Shown piece after piece: positions 11,078 through 47,365 of a stretch of 64,000 nucleotides of DNA. This DNA comes from Chrysomallon squamiferum (taxonomy: Eukaryota > Mollusca > Gastropoda > Neomphalida > Peltospiridae), in the NCBI GenBank assembly GCA_012295275.1, contig CM022672.1:13126495-13190494 (forward strand), given 5' to 3'. The translations under genes and the position numbers were made by a program. The notes under the pieces are model-generated. The model did no database searches. It was given only the letters and a program-made list of their open reading frames with translations, and was not told where the DNA came from. The stretch's first letter is position 1. Each line of letters begins with the position of its first letter.

Positions 11078-12517
11078 TCTGTATCAGTGTATGGCTGTAA
11101 ATCCTGTCAAACCAGCTACTTTTTTTTCAAATTTCAGTGAAGAACAGCCAAAATTCCAAACAATAAAAGCAAATAGCATTAAAGACATATGAATGACTAA
11201 TAAAGTTTTTAAAAGCTTGTTCACCAAGACGCATAAATCATCAAAAATAAAAGTCCGTCATTATTATAATTATTTATTTTGTGTTGTTTTTAAAAATCTG
11301 AAATAAACACTTCCGCATTTCATCTATTAACTGATCTGTGATCGATAGCCGATTTGGTTCATTTATAAACATATAAATAACGTCATGTCCATAGGATGCA
11401 TTGTCAGTTAAACATCTCTTAAATGCAAACACACAGTTATTTCATGTTATCCTATAAATATTTATAATAATGATAATCATAATGCTTTGACAACCATTTT
11501 TGTCAACTGGTGACTTGACATAGAAGCGTAATAAAACAGAAAGGATTAGTCGTTTTATTGGATATAATCTAAATTCTACCAACTATAAAAAGCACCGTCA
11601 TTTCTTTGCTACATTACTTTTAACTTTTATTTTTTATACATTAATGGTTTACTGTTTAAACGTGAAAATATGAGGTCATTTTTCACATAAAGAATAAGTG
11701 ATAAGAAATATATGGAATAGTTGATTTTAAAAATATCAAAGTTTTGCGCAAATACTAAAGGTCTAACAGTGGTACACCAGTCCAGAAATATCACAAACGG
11801 ACCCGTGTTCCAGAATAGTAAATGTTTTATCAGAACTTCAGAATAATAATTATAATCTGTTGCTTTTGTTCATATATAATAATATAACATGCCAGCTAGT
11901 GGCCAGATAAAAGTGCTAAGGTTACAATAGCAATCATTTTATGTTTGATTATTTATTATTTAAATATTATACTTTAAAATCCGACGTGATAGTCATGATG
12001 TTTGTCCATTTTCATGAAAGGTAAACGAGAAATGAATATTGTTTTGGCTATTTCAGTTTATTCCTATACATATTTACAGCACATTCCATCACATAACTCT
12101 TGAAAATTGCTAACGAAATTTCATTAAAGTTTAAGAGTTTAAGATAAAAAAAAAAAAAAAAAGGATCATTAGGTCTACTTACTACGGATTGACCATATTT
12201 CTTTAGCAACTTTTGTGTTTTTATACAGAATATCCTCTCACATCTAGCATTAAATCAGATATTATCGTGTCAAAATGTATCCATACTCATGGTACTGTGA
12301 TATATATATTGTTTGTCATTATTTTATTTAAATATAATTTTTACTAATTGTTGAACTAACATGATGTTATATTTTTATATTATTATTATCATTATTATTA
12401 TTACAATGTGGTGATTATCATTATCGTCGTCACCGTCTGCGAAATAAATATGAGTGAATTTGTGGATTAATTATTTGTATCAAACAAGAATAAAAATATT
12501 TCAAGATCAAACGAGTT
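11078..12517. other. Divergent intergenic region, ZDHHC12 and ABL
   Basis: AT-rich sequence between the two start codons. It should carry promoters for both genes. No TATA box or CpG cluster stands out on the ZDHHC12 side. Confidence 0.6.
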
Positions 12518-12530
12518 GGGTCAAAGGTCA
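12518..12530 (+). promoter_or_regulatory. DR1 nuclear-receptor element (GGGTCAAAGGTCA)
   Basis: Two AGGTCA-type half-sites as a direct repeat with one spacer base, the consensus for HNF4 or RXR dimers. It lies 240 bp upstream of the ABL start codon and 38 bp before the AAGATGGC motif. Binding is inferred only. Confidence 0.45.
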
Positions 12531-12567
12531 GTTGGTACCAGCCTCGCTTTCATAAACTGAACTCAAC

Positions 12568-12579
12568 AAGATGGCTGCC
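12568..12579 (+). promoter_or_regulatory. YY1/TISU-like AAGATGGCTGCC near the ABL start of transcription
   Basis: Matches the YY1 core (AANATGGC), often found just downstream of the start site in TATA-less housekeeping promoters. If transcribed it opens a 5-codon upstream frame (MAATE, stop at 12586-12588). Confidence 0.45.
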
Positions 12580-12601
12580 ACCGAATAAGGGAGGAAGTAC
12601 C

Positions 12602-12626
12602 ATGTAAAATATTGATATTTATGTGA
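12602..12626 (+). promoter_or_regulatory. Two minimal start-stop upstream frames in the ABL leader
   Basis: ATGTAA at 12602-12607 and ATGTGA at 12621-12626. Further upstream ATGs lie between here and the ABL start. They matter only if transcription begins upstream of them and this stretch is not an intron. Confidence 0.4.
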
Positions 12627-12770
12627 AACTGCTTGATTAATATGATACATGAAGGGTTAAATTTCAGTATAACATATGTTCGTGTAAAACTAACTATAAA
12701 ATATGTGGATTAATGCCAGCAGGTGCTCTAAGGAAGGCTGAACCTGCGGCTTCGTCCGCGTTGAAAAAGA

Positions 12771-35644
<22,874 letters not shown>

Positions 35645-36590
35645 AGTTTGATTCATCCCTGTGTGAGAGAACTTTTATAATTAAAACAATTTATTTTGTG
35701 TGGCTTTTAGCCAAATTGTGTCAGTTTTTATGGAAAAAGAACTTTTTACAAAAACAAAAATATTAATAATACAGTTGGCATGTCTGCATGTGAATATGGC
35801 TAGTTTGAAGCACATTTTTATTGCAAAGAATTGTGGAAGAAAATGTAATTGCTTCTTGTGTGTTTTGTTTTTAATTTTATTACAAAGTCATTTTAAATTT
35901 GTATATTGTTAGAATATCATTTACACTCAGTATTTTTAAAGTTAAAATTTACTCTGATTAAAAAATTGTAAATATTACTTTTATTTAATAATTTTTTTTT
36001 CCCCTTTAGTAATTGTTACAAAAGTTATTTTACTATAATTATTAAGATTATTAACATTATTAATTTAATATATTTGAAAAAATTAAATATTCAATGTACA
36101 GGTTTTATTTTCAGACAATGAATTATGATATGTATATTAAATCTTTACTATTTATAACTTAAAATATTACCTTTAATCCATTTTTATAATAATAAATTTA
36201 TATACCAATCATAAAAATATGTAGTATATACATATGAAATCATATTGATGTAGCAGAATTAAATGAATTTTGACATATTGTTACTAACCTAAGCTTACCC
36301 AAAATTTACATAACTCTAAATTAATCTTGAAGCAAGAACATTTTCATTCACAATTTCAAAAAGATGTTTTTTTTTTTTTTTTATTTATTAATTATTTTTT
36401 TTAATTTTATAAATGGGATTGAATGTGTGACTGTTTTATGTTTTATGTGTGGATTCAGTAAGTTCTAGTGAAAAAAAAATATTAATGAAAAAGAAATGTT
36501 TTTTAAACTTCAGTTTTTGCAATTTTTATCAAAACGGCTGTATAAAATAGTTAAATAAAGTATACTTTGTGCCAGTCACTGTCTACTGTT
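35645..36590 (+). other. ABL: ABL 3'UTR (extent uncertain)
   Basis: AT-rich with several AATAAA-like hexamers. The one at 36554-36559 is followed within about 30 bases by a GT-rich stretch (TGTTTGTATGAG), a reasonable but unproven poly(A) site. Confidence 0.4.
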
Positions 36591-39500
36591 TGTATGAGTG
36601 AAAACAAACTAAAAAATCCATCCATCTGTTTATACAGTGTAATTCAGGCCAGATTTTTTTAAAAACATTTCCACTAAAGCAAAGATTAAGGATGTGCTCA
36701 TTTATATTTTAAATACATTTCGACGTTGCATTTCATTACTTAATCTTCATTATAATCCAGATCTTTTCAAAAATCGTAATAAACAAAATTATATTTTATT
36801 TATAGTCCAAATATAAAAATCACTGTTTGAAGTTTGGCTCAGGTAAAAACAGATGAGAAGATAAAATGTGTATTTATAATGTTAATACGTGTATCCTTTG
36901 ACTAACTTCCAAGTGAATAATTTCTGGTTTAATTGATCAGCAGGAATATATTTTTGTCAAAAACTTATATTTGAAATGGTCAATGTAAAAAAATGTAAAC
37001 AATATAAATAATTATCTTTCAGATCATTCTAAGCAATAAGCTGGACTTGTTGAAGATTAAATATACTGAAATGTAGAGTTACATTTTACAAGATAGCTCA
37101 TGGAAATTTTTAAGAATATCAAATGATATATATATATATATATATATCTTTATTTTTTATTACTTTTTTTTTAACATTACATTATCTTTCTTCTGAATCA
37201 TTGTCATAGAATAGCTCAAGTACAATTAAACAATTTTTATTTTAGTTCGTATTTAATTAACAATGTCATGATGAAAAAAAGATGTTTACAATTCACTTGT
37301 AATCTGAGATGAGTATTTTTACTTCATATTTTATTTTTAAAATGTGCAAGAACCTCTTCAATCTGTTTTAACATAATCAGTTAATTTTTCTGTAATATCT
37401 TAATATATCAGAAATTATGATAAAAACAGTATTACATTTTTAATTTTTTTTTTTTTTTTTTTAAATACATTTTTTTTAAGCTTGTAATCCAAACTAAAAC
37501 AATTAGTGAATCAACAAATTCTATCAATTAATAAAATAAGAATGCAGATATCAAGAATTGAATTTTTACTTACTACATAATGGAAATATGTTTACAGTTT
37601 CATATTTACAGGCTGTATGATGTGTTTAAAAAATTACAGATTAATTCATTTGTTCACAATCTGAAACATAGACAATTAAATAACAAAGATCTGTTTTCCT
37701 TCAGACTCCAGTTACCAGTGCAGATGAAATACCTTATTTATTTAATTTGTTTTTTTACTTAAATAAGATTTCCTCAAATATTCTGTTCTTTGAACACCAT
37801 CTCTATCAATCTTATGTATTATGTCACATATTAATTTTCATATTTAAATGCAATGGTACGCAAGATACTTAAGAATAGATTATAACCAGATCAGTTATGT
37901 TTTAAAATGATCATTAATTTCTCTTTCTTCTGGTATGGGGGTTAGGTTGTTTACTGTTACATTTTATTATTCTTTACTTTATTTTACTCTCGGTTGTTTT
38001 TAAAAAAAAAGCAAATTGTACAATGTTCATAAGCATTTATTTACAAGGAACAAAAAAAAATACCACACATATAGTAGTTGTTGAATTTGTTATGATAAAA
38101 TTAATTTTTGATAAATTTCAGTTAATATAAAAATATTAATAATAATCTTACAGATAATTGTGGAATGTTGTTATTAAAATCAAATGGATGTTTGTTAAAT
38201 TTCAGTTAAAAAAAACAAAAACAAAAAAAAAACCTTACAGATAACTGTGGATTCTGTTACTACAGTAAAATCGATTTTTTTTTTTTTATCTTTCAGTTTG
38301 TAGAAATTGTAAAATGTCTTTGTACTTAAAAAGAAAAAAGGAAACTAATGTAGCTGATATAAAAATTAGTAGAATTGTGATGTATATAACTGTTGCTGAA
38401 GATTGGAAAGTGTGGCTGTCTGTGTTCTGTGATTCATGTTCTAAGTGCAATGTTTAGCAGATTTCATGTCCTTTTAATTCAGATTTCTTTACAGGAATGT
38501 TTTCCATTCTGTTGTTACTTTGTTACTTCTTTTTCCATTTTTTATTTATTTTTTCTTAAATATTTCTTATTTCTTGTTATTATTATTCCTGTTATTATTT
38601 TTTAATTTTTATGGCCATTTTTTTTTTTTTTTTTTATATATATGTTATAGCCTGCATTCTTTTTTAAGATCTATATGGTTATTTTATATATATATATATT
38701 ATATTATTTTAATTTAATTTTTGCTGTCTGCCATGTGACCATTTGCTTTCATAAAAAAAATTACAACCTCTGTCGTATTGTTCCCTTACCTTTTATCATT
38801 TTGCTTACTTTACTTACTTTTATTTTGACTTTTCTAACAACTAGTTTATTTATTTTGTTTATTATTTATTTTTTGGCTCTAACCTTTGTGACTACTTGCT
38901 TTCAAATATACATCACAGTTGTTCGTTCACTTGCCCTTTTATTTTGTCATGTTTTTATGTACTGTATTATATTTAAAACTTTATTTTTTAAATTATTTGT
39001 TGTACTTACTTAATTTCCTTTGCTCTGAAGTTTGTGACAGTCACGTACATCACAATCTCATCCCTGTTGCTCCATTTTCTTCCGTGATTTTCTTCTTCAT
39101 CATATTTTAAAATCTATATTATAATTTTTTTTATTATTATTACTTTTATTTTATTATTATTATTATTATTTTATTTTTTTTCACCATTTGCTTTCCAATA
39201 TACACTCAGATCTCCACTTGACTTCAACAAATTCTTCCAACATTTCTTTCTAATTTTAATTTATATATCACATAGAGATTGCATTTAATATGTGTCTGCT
39301 ATAATTCATTGTCATATTACATTCATGTACGATACAGATTATCATTATATATATATATGTCACAAAATAAAGAACAAGTTGTAAAATACTTCATATAATT
39401 ATCTTTTCTTTTTGTTCTTTGCATTCTGCTTCTTATTTCCAATCAGAAATTTTTCATGTTATTTTTTTTTTTATCACCTCTGTCTCAGCCATATCATTAG

Positions 39501-39615
39501 CCATTAGTAATCAGAGAAAGATTTTTATAAAAATAAAATAAAGTTAATTCACATTTGTGATTACAAATACAGGCATATTGTTTGGATTATTTTTTTCATT
39601 TTATAACTTCTGCTA

Positions 39616-39616
39616 C

Positions 39617-39693
<77 letters not shown>
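39616..39693. repeat. Inverted (AAT)n-(ATT)n microsatellite
   Basis: About 14 AAT units switch directly to about 11 ATT units, giving a hairpin-forming perfect inverted repeat. Confidence 0.95.
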
Positions 39694-39694
<1 letters not shown>

Positions 39695-40561
39695 AATGAT
39701 AATGATATTGATGGATTTGGAACTAGGGGATAAAAGGTTCTCGTGTAAGGAGGAATTAAATACAAACAAAACTGAGTAAATGTTATTATCAATTTACTCA
39801 TTGTTTTCAATTAAATATATAAAAAGAAAATTTATTATGCAAATACACAAATTTATTTTCACTAATTCTTAATGCAACAGGACATTTTAGCTTCTCTGTA
39901 AGGACACAAACCAAGCATTCATAACATTGACTAAATTACAGACTTTTTAATGAATGCAGACAATAAACTCCAAAATAAATTTATTTATTAAAATCGCTAA
40001 TTATTAATGTCTTTCGTGTTTGATGAAATGAATATAAAATGACCTTGTTATGAAATGCACACCATAAGCTTGATTAAATAACATTTATTTATTAATTGTT
40101 TAAGTGTTAAAGTGATAAACGTGCACAGTGGAATGAATTTCACTTCTAGGGATATGGGTCTCTGTTGTTTGCCCTGTTACAGATTATGGGCTAGGGAAGC
40201 TTAATGGTTGTAATATTCTTCAGCAAGGGACAGTTCACAAACGGACGACACCAGTGAAAAAAAATGAAGCATTAAATAATCTTCCTTATGAAAATCTTGG
40301 CGTATAAAGTTATAATATCAAGAAAATTCCGTAGATATTTTGTACGTCTTCAGCCTTAATTCAGTTTTGAAATGGGTTATAATAACTTTTTGAATAGCAC
40401 TGCTATTAAATAACAGTTTAAGTAACAATGACAATAAAAACAGTTTTAAGACATTTTATTTTTCAACATAAGAAAGTGAAGGAAAAATCTTGAAGGTGAA
40501 CAATTTTATTTATTTTTGTCATTGATATTATTATTATTAACATCATCCTCATCATTATTTA

Positions 40562-40569
<8 letters not shown>

Positions 40570-40611
<42 letters not shown>
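40570..40611. repeat. (TTA)n microsatellite
   Basis: About 14 units. Confidence 0.95.
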
Positions 40612-40860
40612 CAGAACTGATCCTGTTAGAACAGTTTAATAAGCAGTAAAGAAAATAATGAATGGTTGTTACTAAAGATAACTTCAAAACAGATAGCCAG
40701 TAAGTACACAGTGATCAAAAATATTCCTTTCTTGTAGAAGCCGTTGTGATGTGTAGATTTTTATATCTGTTGTGTATTTCAATGAAATTCTTGACTAAAT
40801 GTTTAAATCTGGTCACATTTAGTTGTTATTTTTTAATTAATTCAAAACCTTTTTTAATCA

Positions 40861-40904
40861 TATTATTATTACTATTATTATTATTATTTATTATGATGAT
40901 GATG

Positions 40905-40966
<62 letters not shown>
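40861..40966. repeat. (TTA)n with TGA interruptions
   Basis: A 106-bp array with a (TGA)4 interruption near 40892-40905. Confidence 0.95.
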
Positions 40967-40968
<2 letters not shown>

Positions 40969-41535
40969 TTGAAAAATGAATTCCATGTAATTATTGTAAA
41001 TGCTCAAGTGTATTTTAAATAAAACATTTACATCTGGTTTATAGATTTTATTTTTCATCTGCTCTACAAGTTTCTTTTCGAGCAATGAGTTACTTGCCTT
41101 GCAGATCCGATTCTGTTATTTTGCTTCACCACACTTCAGACATTTATTTTATTCCCCAACACTATTAACTTTCTACATTCTGTTTCTTCATAATCTTAGT
41201 TCCATTATTTTTAATTGTTGGTGATAACATTTCATTTCAGCAGTCTAACACATAAGTATATTTGAAATACATGGTCTAAATGATTGTGTACACTTCCAAA
41301 TTGTTCTTTTGTTTGATGATGGCAACCAATCTTTTCTAATAATAAAATATGATAATAAATTGAAAAGTTCAGAAGGACAAATAAGACCATTTTCCATGAC
41401 ATTTTTTAGACAGAAGTAATAGCATGTGTTAAAAAAAAGTCCTAAAAGACTGAGCAATTTGCTGACTCGTCTGACAGTGAACAAAATGTTAACATGGAAA
41501 ATAGTAAAATGTCATTTTCTATGCATTGTCATGAA

Positions 41536-41585
<50 letters not shown>
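41536..41585. repeat. (TTA)n microsatellite
   Basis: About 16 uninterrupted units. Confidence 0.95.
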
Positions 41586-41586
<1 letters not shown>

Positions 41587-42769
41587 TCTGTTTAGCAATT
41601 ACTGGCCAGTGAAGAAAATATGAAGCAATAACTTGGAAGTTTACAAAATATGTTTAAACCATTTATATATATTAATTGTTCTGTTTATGAAAACACTTTT
41701 AAAACATTCTAATAGATGCATTTCTTTACATGGAGATTTTTAATATAACAAATTAAATACATTCCTATTAATAACTGGAAACAACATTCTTACTTTAATA
41801 TCTGCTTTACTGAGTTTCATATTTGTGAATTTATTTTAACAATATAGCTGATTTCTTTATTATCATCTTAGTATGGGCTTAGGATATGTGAATGTCTTCA
41901 TATTTCTGCTTTGAAGAAAAATATTCTGAAACTAAATGTCTCTTTTCAATTTGTAAAATCTGAAAATGTTCTGAATTGATTAATTTTACAAGGGTTTGTA
42001 CATTTGTTTTCTAATTAACAATTGAAAGCACACTTAAACTGGCTAAATTTCATTAGTCTTAAACATATGATATTTTTCAGATTAAAGTTATTCTTTTTTT
42101 GCATCAGTATTTTATTTTATTTTATTTTATTCTTTTTGTTCATTGAATTGGAAATATTAAATATATACTATTTAGTTTATACATCATTTTCAATGCAATT
42201 TATTTATTTTAATTTGAATTGTTTTTATTATTTTTATTACATAAGACTTATAAATTTATTATTTTAATTAGCAAGTGCATTGTGATTACCATCATCAGCA
42301 TCAATTTTTTTATATTTTATTTTGTAACTTTTTCTAATTTTTCTAATTTTTTTAATAGGTGCATATATAATTATATTTCATCACAGCAGAAGAATTCAAA
42401 GATATATATTTAAACAGAATACAATGACACTCACAAAGATTTAAAAAAATAAAATGAAAAGACTAAAAGATTGGGAAATTGGGCAGCTGCTTTTAAAAAG
42501 AAACTAAATAATAGTAGAGGGCATAATTTTGTACATAGCCAGGCAATATTTGTTATATCTGTATTGTTTATTAAATAATTACCTTTCAGTGAAATCATGT
42601 TAATTTCTTAGGCAAAAAGAACTCGCAATGTTGTAAAACTGAAAGAGACAAACGATGAATTAAAAGTAAGCTAAGACAAAACTGATCTACAACTGTATAT
42701 TGAAATGAATAAAAATTAATTGAAATACAGCTAACAAGGATGAGTAGAAACTGTTGATTTATTTCTTTA

Positions 42770-43390
42770 TCTAGTGTTTAATAAACATATTTCTATTATG
42801 TTAAATTAATCTGGTCTAAATGACATGCACTGTTATATTAAACATTTTGTTATCTTGTTTGCTAAAACAGGTAAAATCTGATCTTATTGAGTGATTCCGT
42901 AGACAATTTTACAAAATTGAAATTTCTGGTATTATGTGAAAGTAATGCTATTTTCCATCAAGTTGGGATATCTTCTGTTTACATTAGATCAATATTCTCT
43001 ACATGAACTGTTCTATTCCTAATAAAATTTTTACAAAAATGAATTTTTAAATATTGTTATAACTATGAAATTTTCATGTGTTAGATGAAGCAGACGCATT
43101 CTTGTGTACAATAGTGTTTAAATTCTGATCCAAATGACATTGCTCTTTGTAAAATGTTTACAAAACTTAATTTAATGATGTATGAAAGCTGTTATTTTTC
43201 ATCATGTTATGAATGAGTAAAAATATGTTCCAGTTTACAATTAGATAAAAATACTCTAAATTGTTCTGTGAAGACTTTAGAAAACTGAGTTCTGAAATGT
43301 GTTGATATAAATAAAGGGAAATATGTCCTCGTTTACAATAGCTCAAACATCTGATGTGAAAACGTTTTGGAGTGTGGTCAGAATGAGAGT
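42770..43390. repeat. Degenerate tandem repeat, period about 125 bp
   Basis: Landmarks recur at matching spacing. TTTACAAAA(T/C)T(G/T)AA-like boxes lie near 42906, 43028, 43156 and 43272. GT(T/G)TACA(A)TTAG-like boxes lie near 42976, 43104, 43234 and 43332. About four to five diverged copies, with no coding frame. Confidence 0.65.
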
Positions 43391-43494
43391 CTGTCAGTTG
43401 ATGTAGTTGTTGTAAATAGTTACTATTTATACAGAGAAATAAAACATTTACTTAGTAATATAATGATTAATTAAAAACTAACTGTATTGCTCAG

Positions 43495-43525
<31 letters not shown>

Positions 43526-43891
43526 TAAATTTTGTTATTACCCACGAGTATCATATGTTACAAACACAAACGAATATTAATTCATTATGTATTCATTATT
43601 AACATATTCAGTTTCAAATATTGATTTGTCTCCCCTCCCTTGACCTCTCATTTCCTGTGAAATACAATAATTATTATTGAACCAGTGATCTTTCCATGAG
43701 GCTTGTAGAATTCGTTGTACATGTTCAAACAAATTTCATTTTGTCCCTCGCACTCTGGGAGGGACTCCAGTTATATGTGTCGCCTTGTATATTTGTTCTT
43801 CTTCTTTAACGAAGTAATAAAATCAGTGGAACAATTTTCAAATGCCGATTTACGTTGTGTTTTCTAGTTTTATATATTTATTAAAATTAAA

Positions 43892-43893
<2 letters not shown>

Positions 43894-43957
<64 letters not shown>

Positions 43958-43964
43958 TATTATT
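43894..43964. repeat. (TTA)n microsatellite
   Basis: About 71 bp with one ACTATC interruption. A similar array lies at 44143-44183. Confidence 0.95.
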
Positions 43965-44147
43965 GATTTTAAGAAGCCATACATTTTATTTTTGTGTATA
44001 TCATTAGACTTACACTTGTACCAGTACTGATACTTGATCATAATATTTACAGATTTATATATATATATTTCATAGCTTTGATACATTTTGATATAGATTT
44101 TTATTTCTTTTCTTCCTTTATTATTATTTTTATTATATTTATTATTA

Positions 44148-44182
<35 letters not shown>

Positions 44183-44386
44183 TTATGATAACATTGACCA
44201 CCAATATCTGGTCATTAAATTATCATATCGTCTGCAATATTTTTAATGTTTATTTATTAAAACGGATAAAAAGATAATAAACGTTAACGTTTGCTAATAA
44301 TAAAGTATGATAATAAATAAAATAAAAATTCGCGAAAATACAATGGAAATGTGACGACATTTAGTCCATAAGGTACATTTGAGTTT

Positions 44387-44388
<2 letters not shown>

Positions 44389-44440
<52 letters not shown>
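44389..44440. repeat. (CA)n followed by GCGCGC
   Basis: About 26 CA units run into GAGCGCGCGCG, so alternating purine-pyrimidine continues beyond the CA array. A second array, with CACG variants, lies at 44586-44636. Confidence 0.95.
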
Positions 44441-44443
<3 letters not shown>

Positions 44444-44600
44444 CGCGCGCGAACTCACACACACAAGTCCGCTCATACAAACACATATCTACGAAATAAC
44501 GTCAAAATGAAAATTGTCATCCTCTCTTAAACGTTATTTATAAATCTATAACTTGAAGACATAATAAAAAGCAACACACGCACAAACACACACACACACG

Positions 44601-44637
<37 letters not shown>

Positions 44638-45520
44638 CAAAAGTGTAGTCAAAGTTACACTTTACGAAAGGTACAGCGTTCCCCGACAAAATTTCTTATG
44701 CGTATTAGTTAGATTTTTTAATGTGATGTTTCTGCAATTTTTATCTGAATGGATTTCCTATGGAGGAAATTAAAGACTGACTGTAAATCGCGGTATGAAG
44801 TATCATTTCCACACGCTCCTGTTAGAATGAGCTGTTAGTACATTTTGACAGTGATACTGAATGCAGCTTGTTCACGTAATTCATTCAGACGTTTTCGTCA
44901 TTTATGAAACCTAATTCTTGGGGAAAAAACGTCATAATAATAAGAAGAAGAAGAAGAAGAAGAAAAAAGAAGAAAAAATTACAACAACAAGAGTAATAAT
45001 AATAAATAAATAAACAACCGTGCAGGTATATGACAAGCAATTTGATATGAATGCCGAATTGAAATTCAACTGAATTTAAAAGGTTATTACATTATGGTCG
45101 TGTTTTAGTCTGTTTGTTTATTTTATTTTATTTATTTTATTTATTTTTTTATTTTTCGATTTGTTTGTTTATCAAAAATTTTCAATCGAAATTTAAAGTA
45201 TTTTCGTTTGTTTTTTGTTTTTTTTTATCTTATGTTATTTTCACCTAGTGGGCCCTACGACACTCTACATTAGTGCAGCAATGAACACTAAGAGAAACGT
45301 TTTAATATAGTATCTCAGAATTACCAGAAGAGATCAGAAAGTAAAGAAGAAATCTTTTATAACATAAAAGATCAGAAACCCAGCAGTGCCACGAAACACA
45401 GTAATCGTTTGTCTCGAGAAAACCACGGACAGTACAGTACATGCCACAGACTTTGATGAACATATATTTCTTTATTTTATTTTGTTTGATTGTTTATTTA
45501 TTTATTTATTGTTGTTGTTG

Positions 45521-45555
<35 letters not shown>

Positions 45556-45839
45556 ATTTTGAAGTGGGGGCATTATGATAAAAAGAAAGTATAACTGTTT
45601 TATAAAATATAAGCATCAGTTTTTGTACAATGCTGGCTTTGTTACTAATCGAACGAATTTAAAGTGCTCCTGAAGTTATTCATTTTATTTTAATTAATTA
45701 ATTTATATTTTTATTTTATTTTATTTTAACTAAACTGTAGGAAAATAATCAAGCTATGTTATATAAATCTGATACAGGAATGGAGTATAAAAATATAATA
45801 ATCCCAATTTGTAACAAACAAAAAATAAAATTAATGAAT

Positions 45840-45840
45840 G

Positions 45841-45902
<62 letters not shown>
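45840..45902. repeat. (AAT)n microsatellite
   Basis: About 21 uninterrupted units. It is preceded at 45521-45553 by a TTA array of opposite sense. Confidence 0.95.
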
Positions 45903-45903
<1 letters not shown>

Positions 45904-47365
45904 TACGAACAAACAAACAAACAAACAAAACACCTTTCAGGTTAGTAAATAAACATCTAATTATGCGGCAAAACTATGTGAATATATAAAAGCAGTTACA
46001 GTATCTTTAACTGATGTCTAAGAATAGAGAAGAGTTCTTAAAAGTGAGATACAATTACCTACCCAGCAATGTCTTAAACAAATATTATTGAAATTATGTG
46101 GTAGACCTCTTGCTTGTTTATTTTATCATTCAGCAGTTTGAGATAATCCGACTTGCAATGATTGGTCTTTGGGCAACAGTCGAATCTTACAAACTAAGTT
46201 CAACAAACAGCCCTTTGAGTTACGGTATCACTTCTACGAATGACATCAAGGTCGTTACCTAGATTTGTAAGGATTACAAAAATAACATTAAAAAACCCCA
46301 CAAACCATAGAGAATAAAATATTCAGCTTAGTTCATGTCAAATTTGAATGTTGTTTGTGATAATGAAAACTATTTGGTTTGGGTAATTTATAATAATGTT
46401 GTGTTAGCTTCTTTTCGTGTGACATCGTGACAAATTAAACACCAGGTTACAGTGTACTTTTGATGCTATAAATACTTGCCTTAAATACCTTTTACAGTCT
46501 TTCAAACACTAAACATCAACCTTTGGTAATAATAAAGTTTTTAAAAAAAAGAAGAAAACAAGTCCTGAAGATTCTCGGAGGCCGACGTTTCTTCCATTTT
46601 TCACAAGTGTTAGATTAAGAACACGACAGTGGTTTAATACGCAAATAAGATGCATTTTCTGTGAGTGACATCACAATAAAGGATAATATACCAGTCTTAA
46701 TACAGACTCTCGAACTTATTATTTCGTTATCAGTATTTAAAATGAGCAATGAAATAAAGCAATGATAAATAAAGCAATGTTTCGAAATGTACGAAATGTA
46801 CCTAGGCCATTTAAAGGTATACTTGAAGCTGTTATGAGTTAATGGCAGTTAATTTTATGGTTTCTATTGAAAATAACAGAAATATTCAAAAAAAACAATA
46901 TATTAAAGATGATGGTATAGTTTAATCATTTTGGTACTTATTAAGTTTTCACGCACGATTACCATCAAATACACACTATAGATGAATGTTTCAATTTTTA
47001 AAAGCTATGACGGATAACATAATTTATAAATTATTTTAGAAACGCATTGTCTGTATTATTTTAAAACGATATCATTAAACTTATAACAATTTATCGCTTT
47101 GTTAATCTTAAAGAATATGTTAATAATTTTGTTAATACGCTGACTGACATGACAGAATTTGCCTTTTGTTTTAGAAATTTAGATCGCAGTCAAAAATAAG
47201 TCTGCATTTTAGTATCAACTAATAACAAAGGCAGCTCCAGGTTAATGTTAATATTTTATTACTTCTTTTTTTCTTCTTTTTTTATTATATATTTTTTTTT
47301 TTTTTAAATGTGTTTTCTTCTTCTTCGAAAGGCCTGGAATATACGGATTGTTTTAGTACAAGCGA

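Larger units (their letters stand above)
36591..47365. other. Gene-poor, microsatellite-rich intergenic region
   Basis: No coding exon supported. Open frames here are translations of T-rich or trinucleotide repeats. It contains TTA/TAA arrays, two CA arrays, and a 125-bp tandem repeat near 43 kb. Patches of ordinary complexity (40.1-40.3, 43.6-43.85, 45.2-45.5, 46.1-46.3 kb) show nothing I recognise. Confidence 0.7.

Noticed and set aside
38393-39110. Overlapping plus-strand frames rich in Phe, Leu and Ile
   Set aside because: T-rich low-complexity DNA gives such frames by composition; no start context, exon borders or conserved motif.
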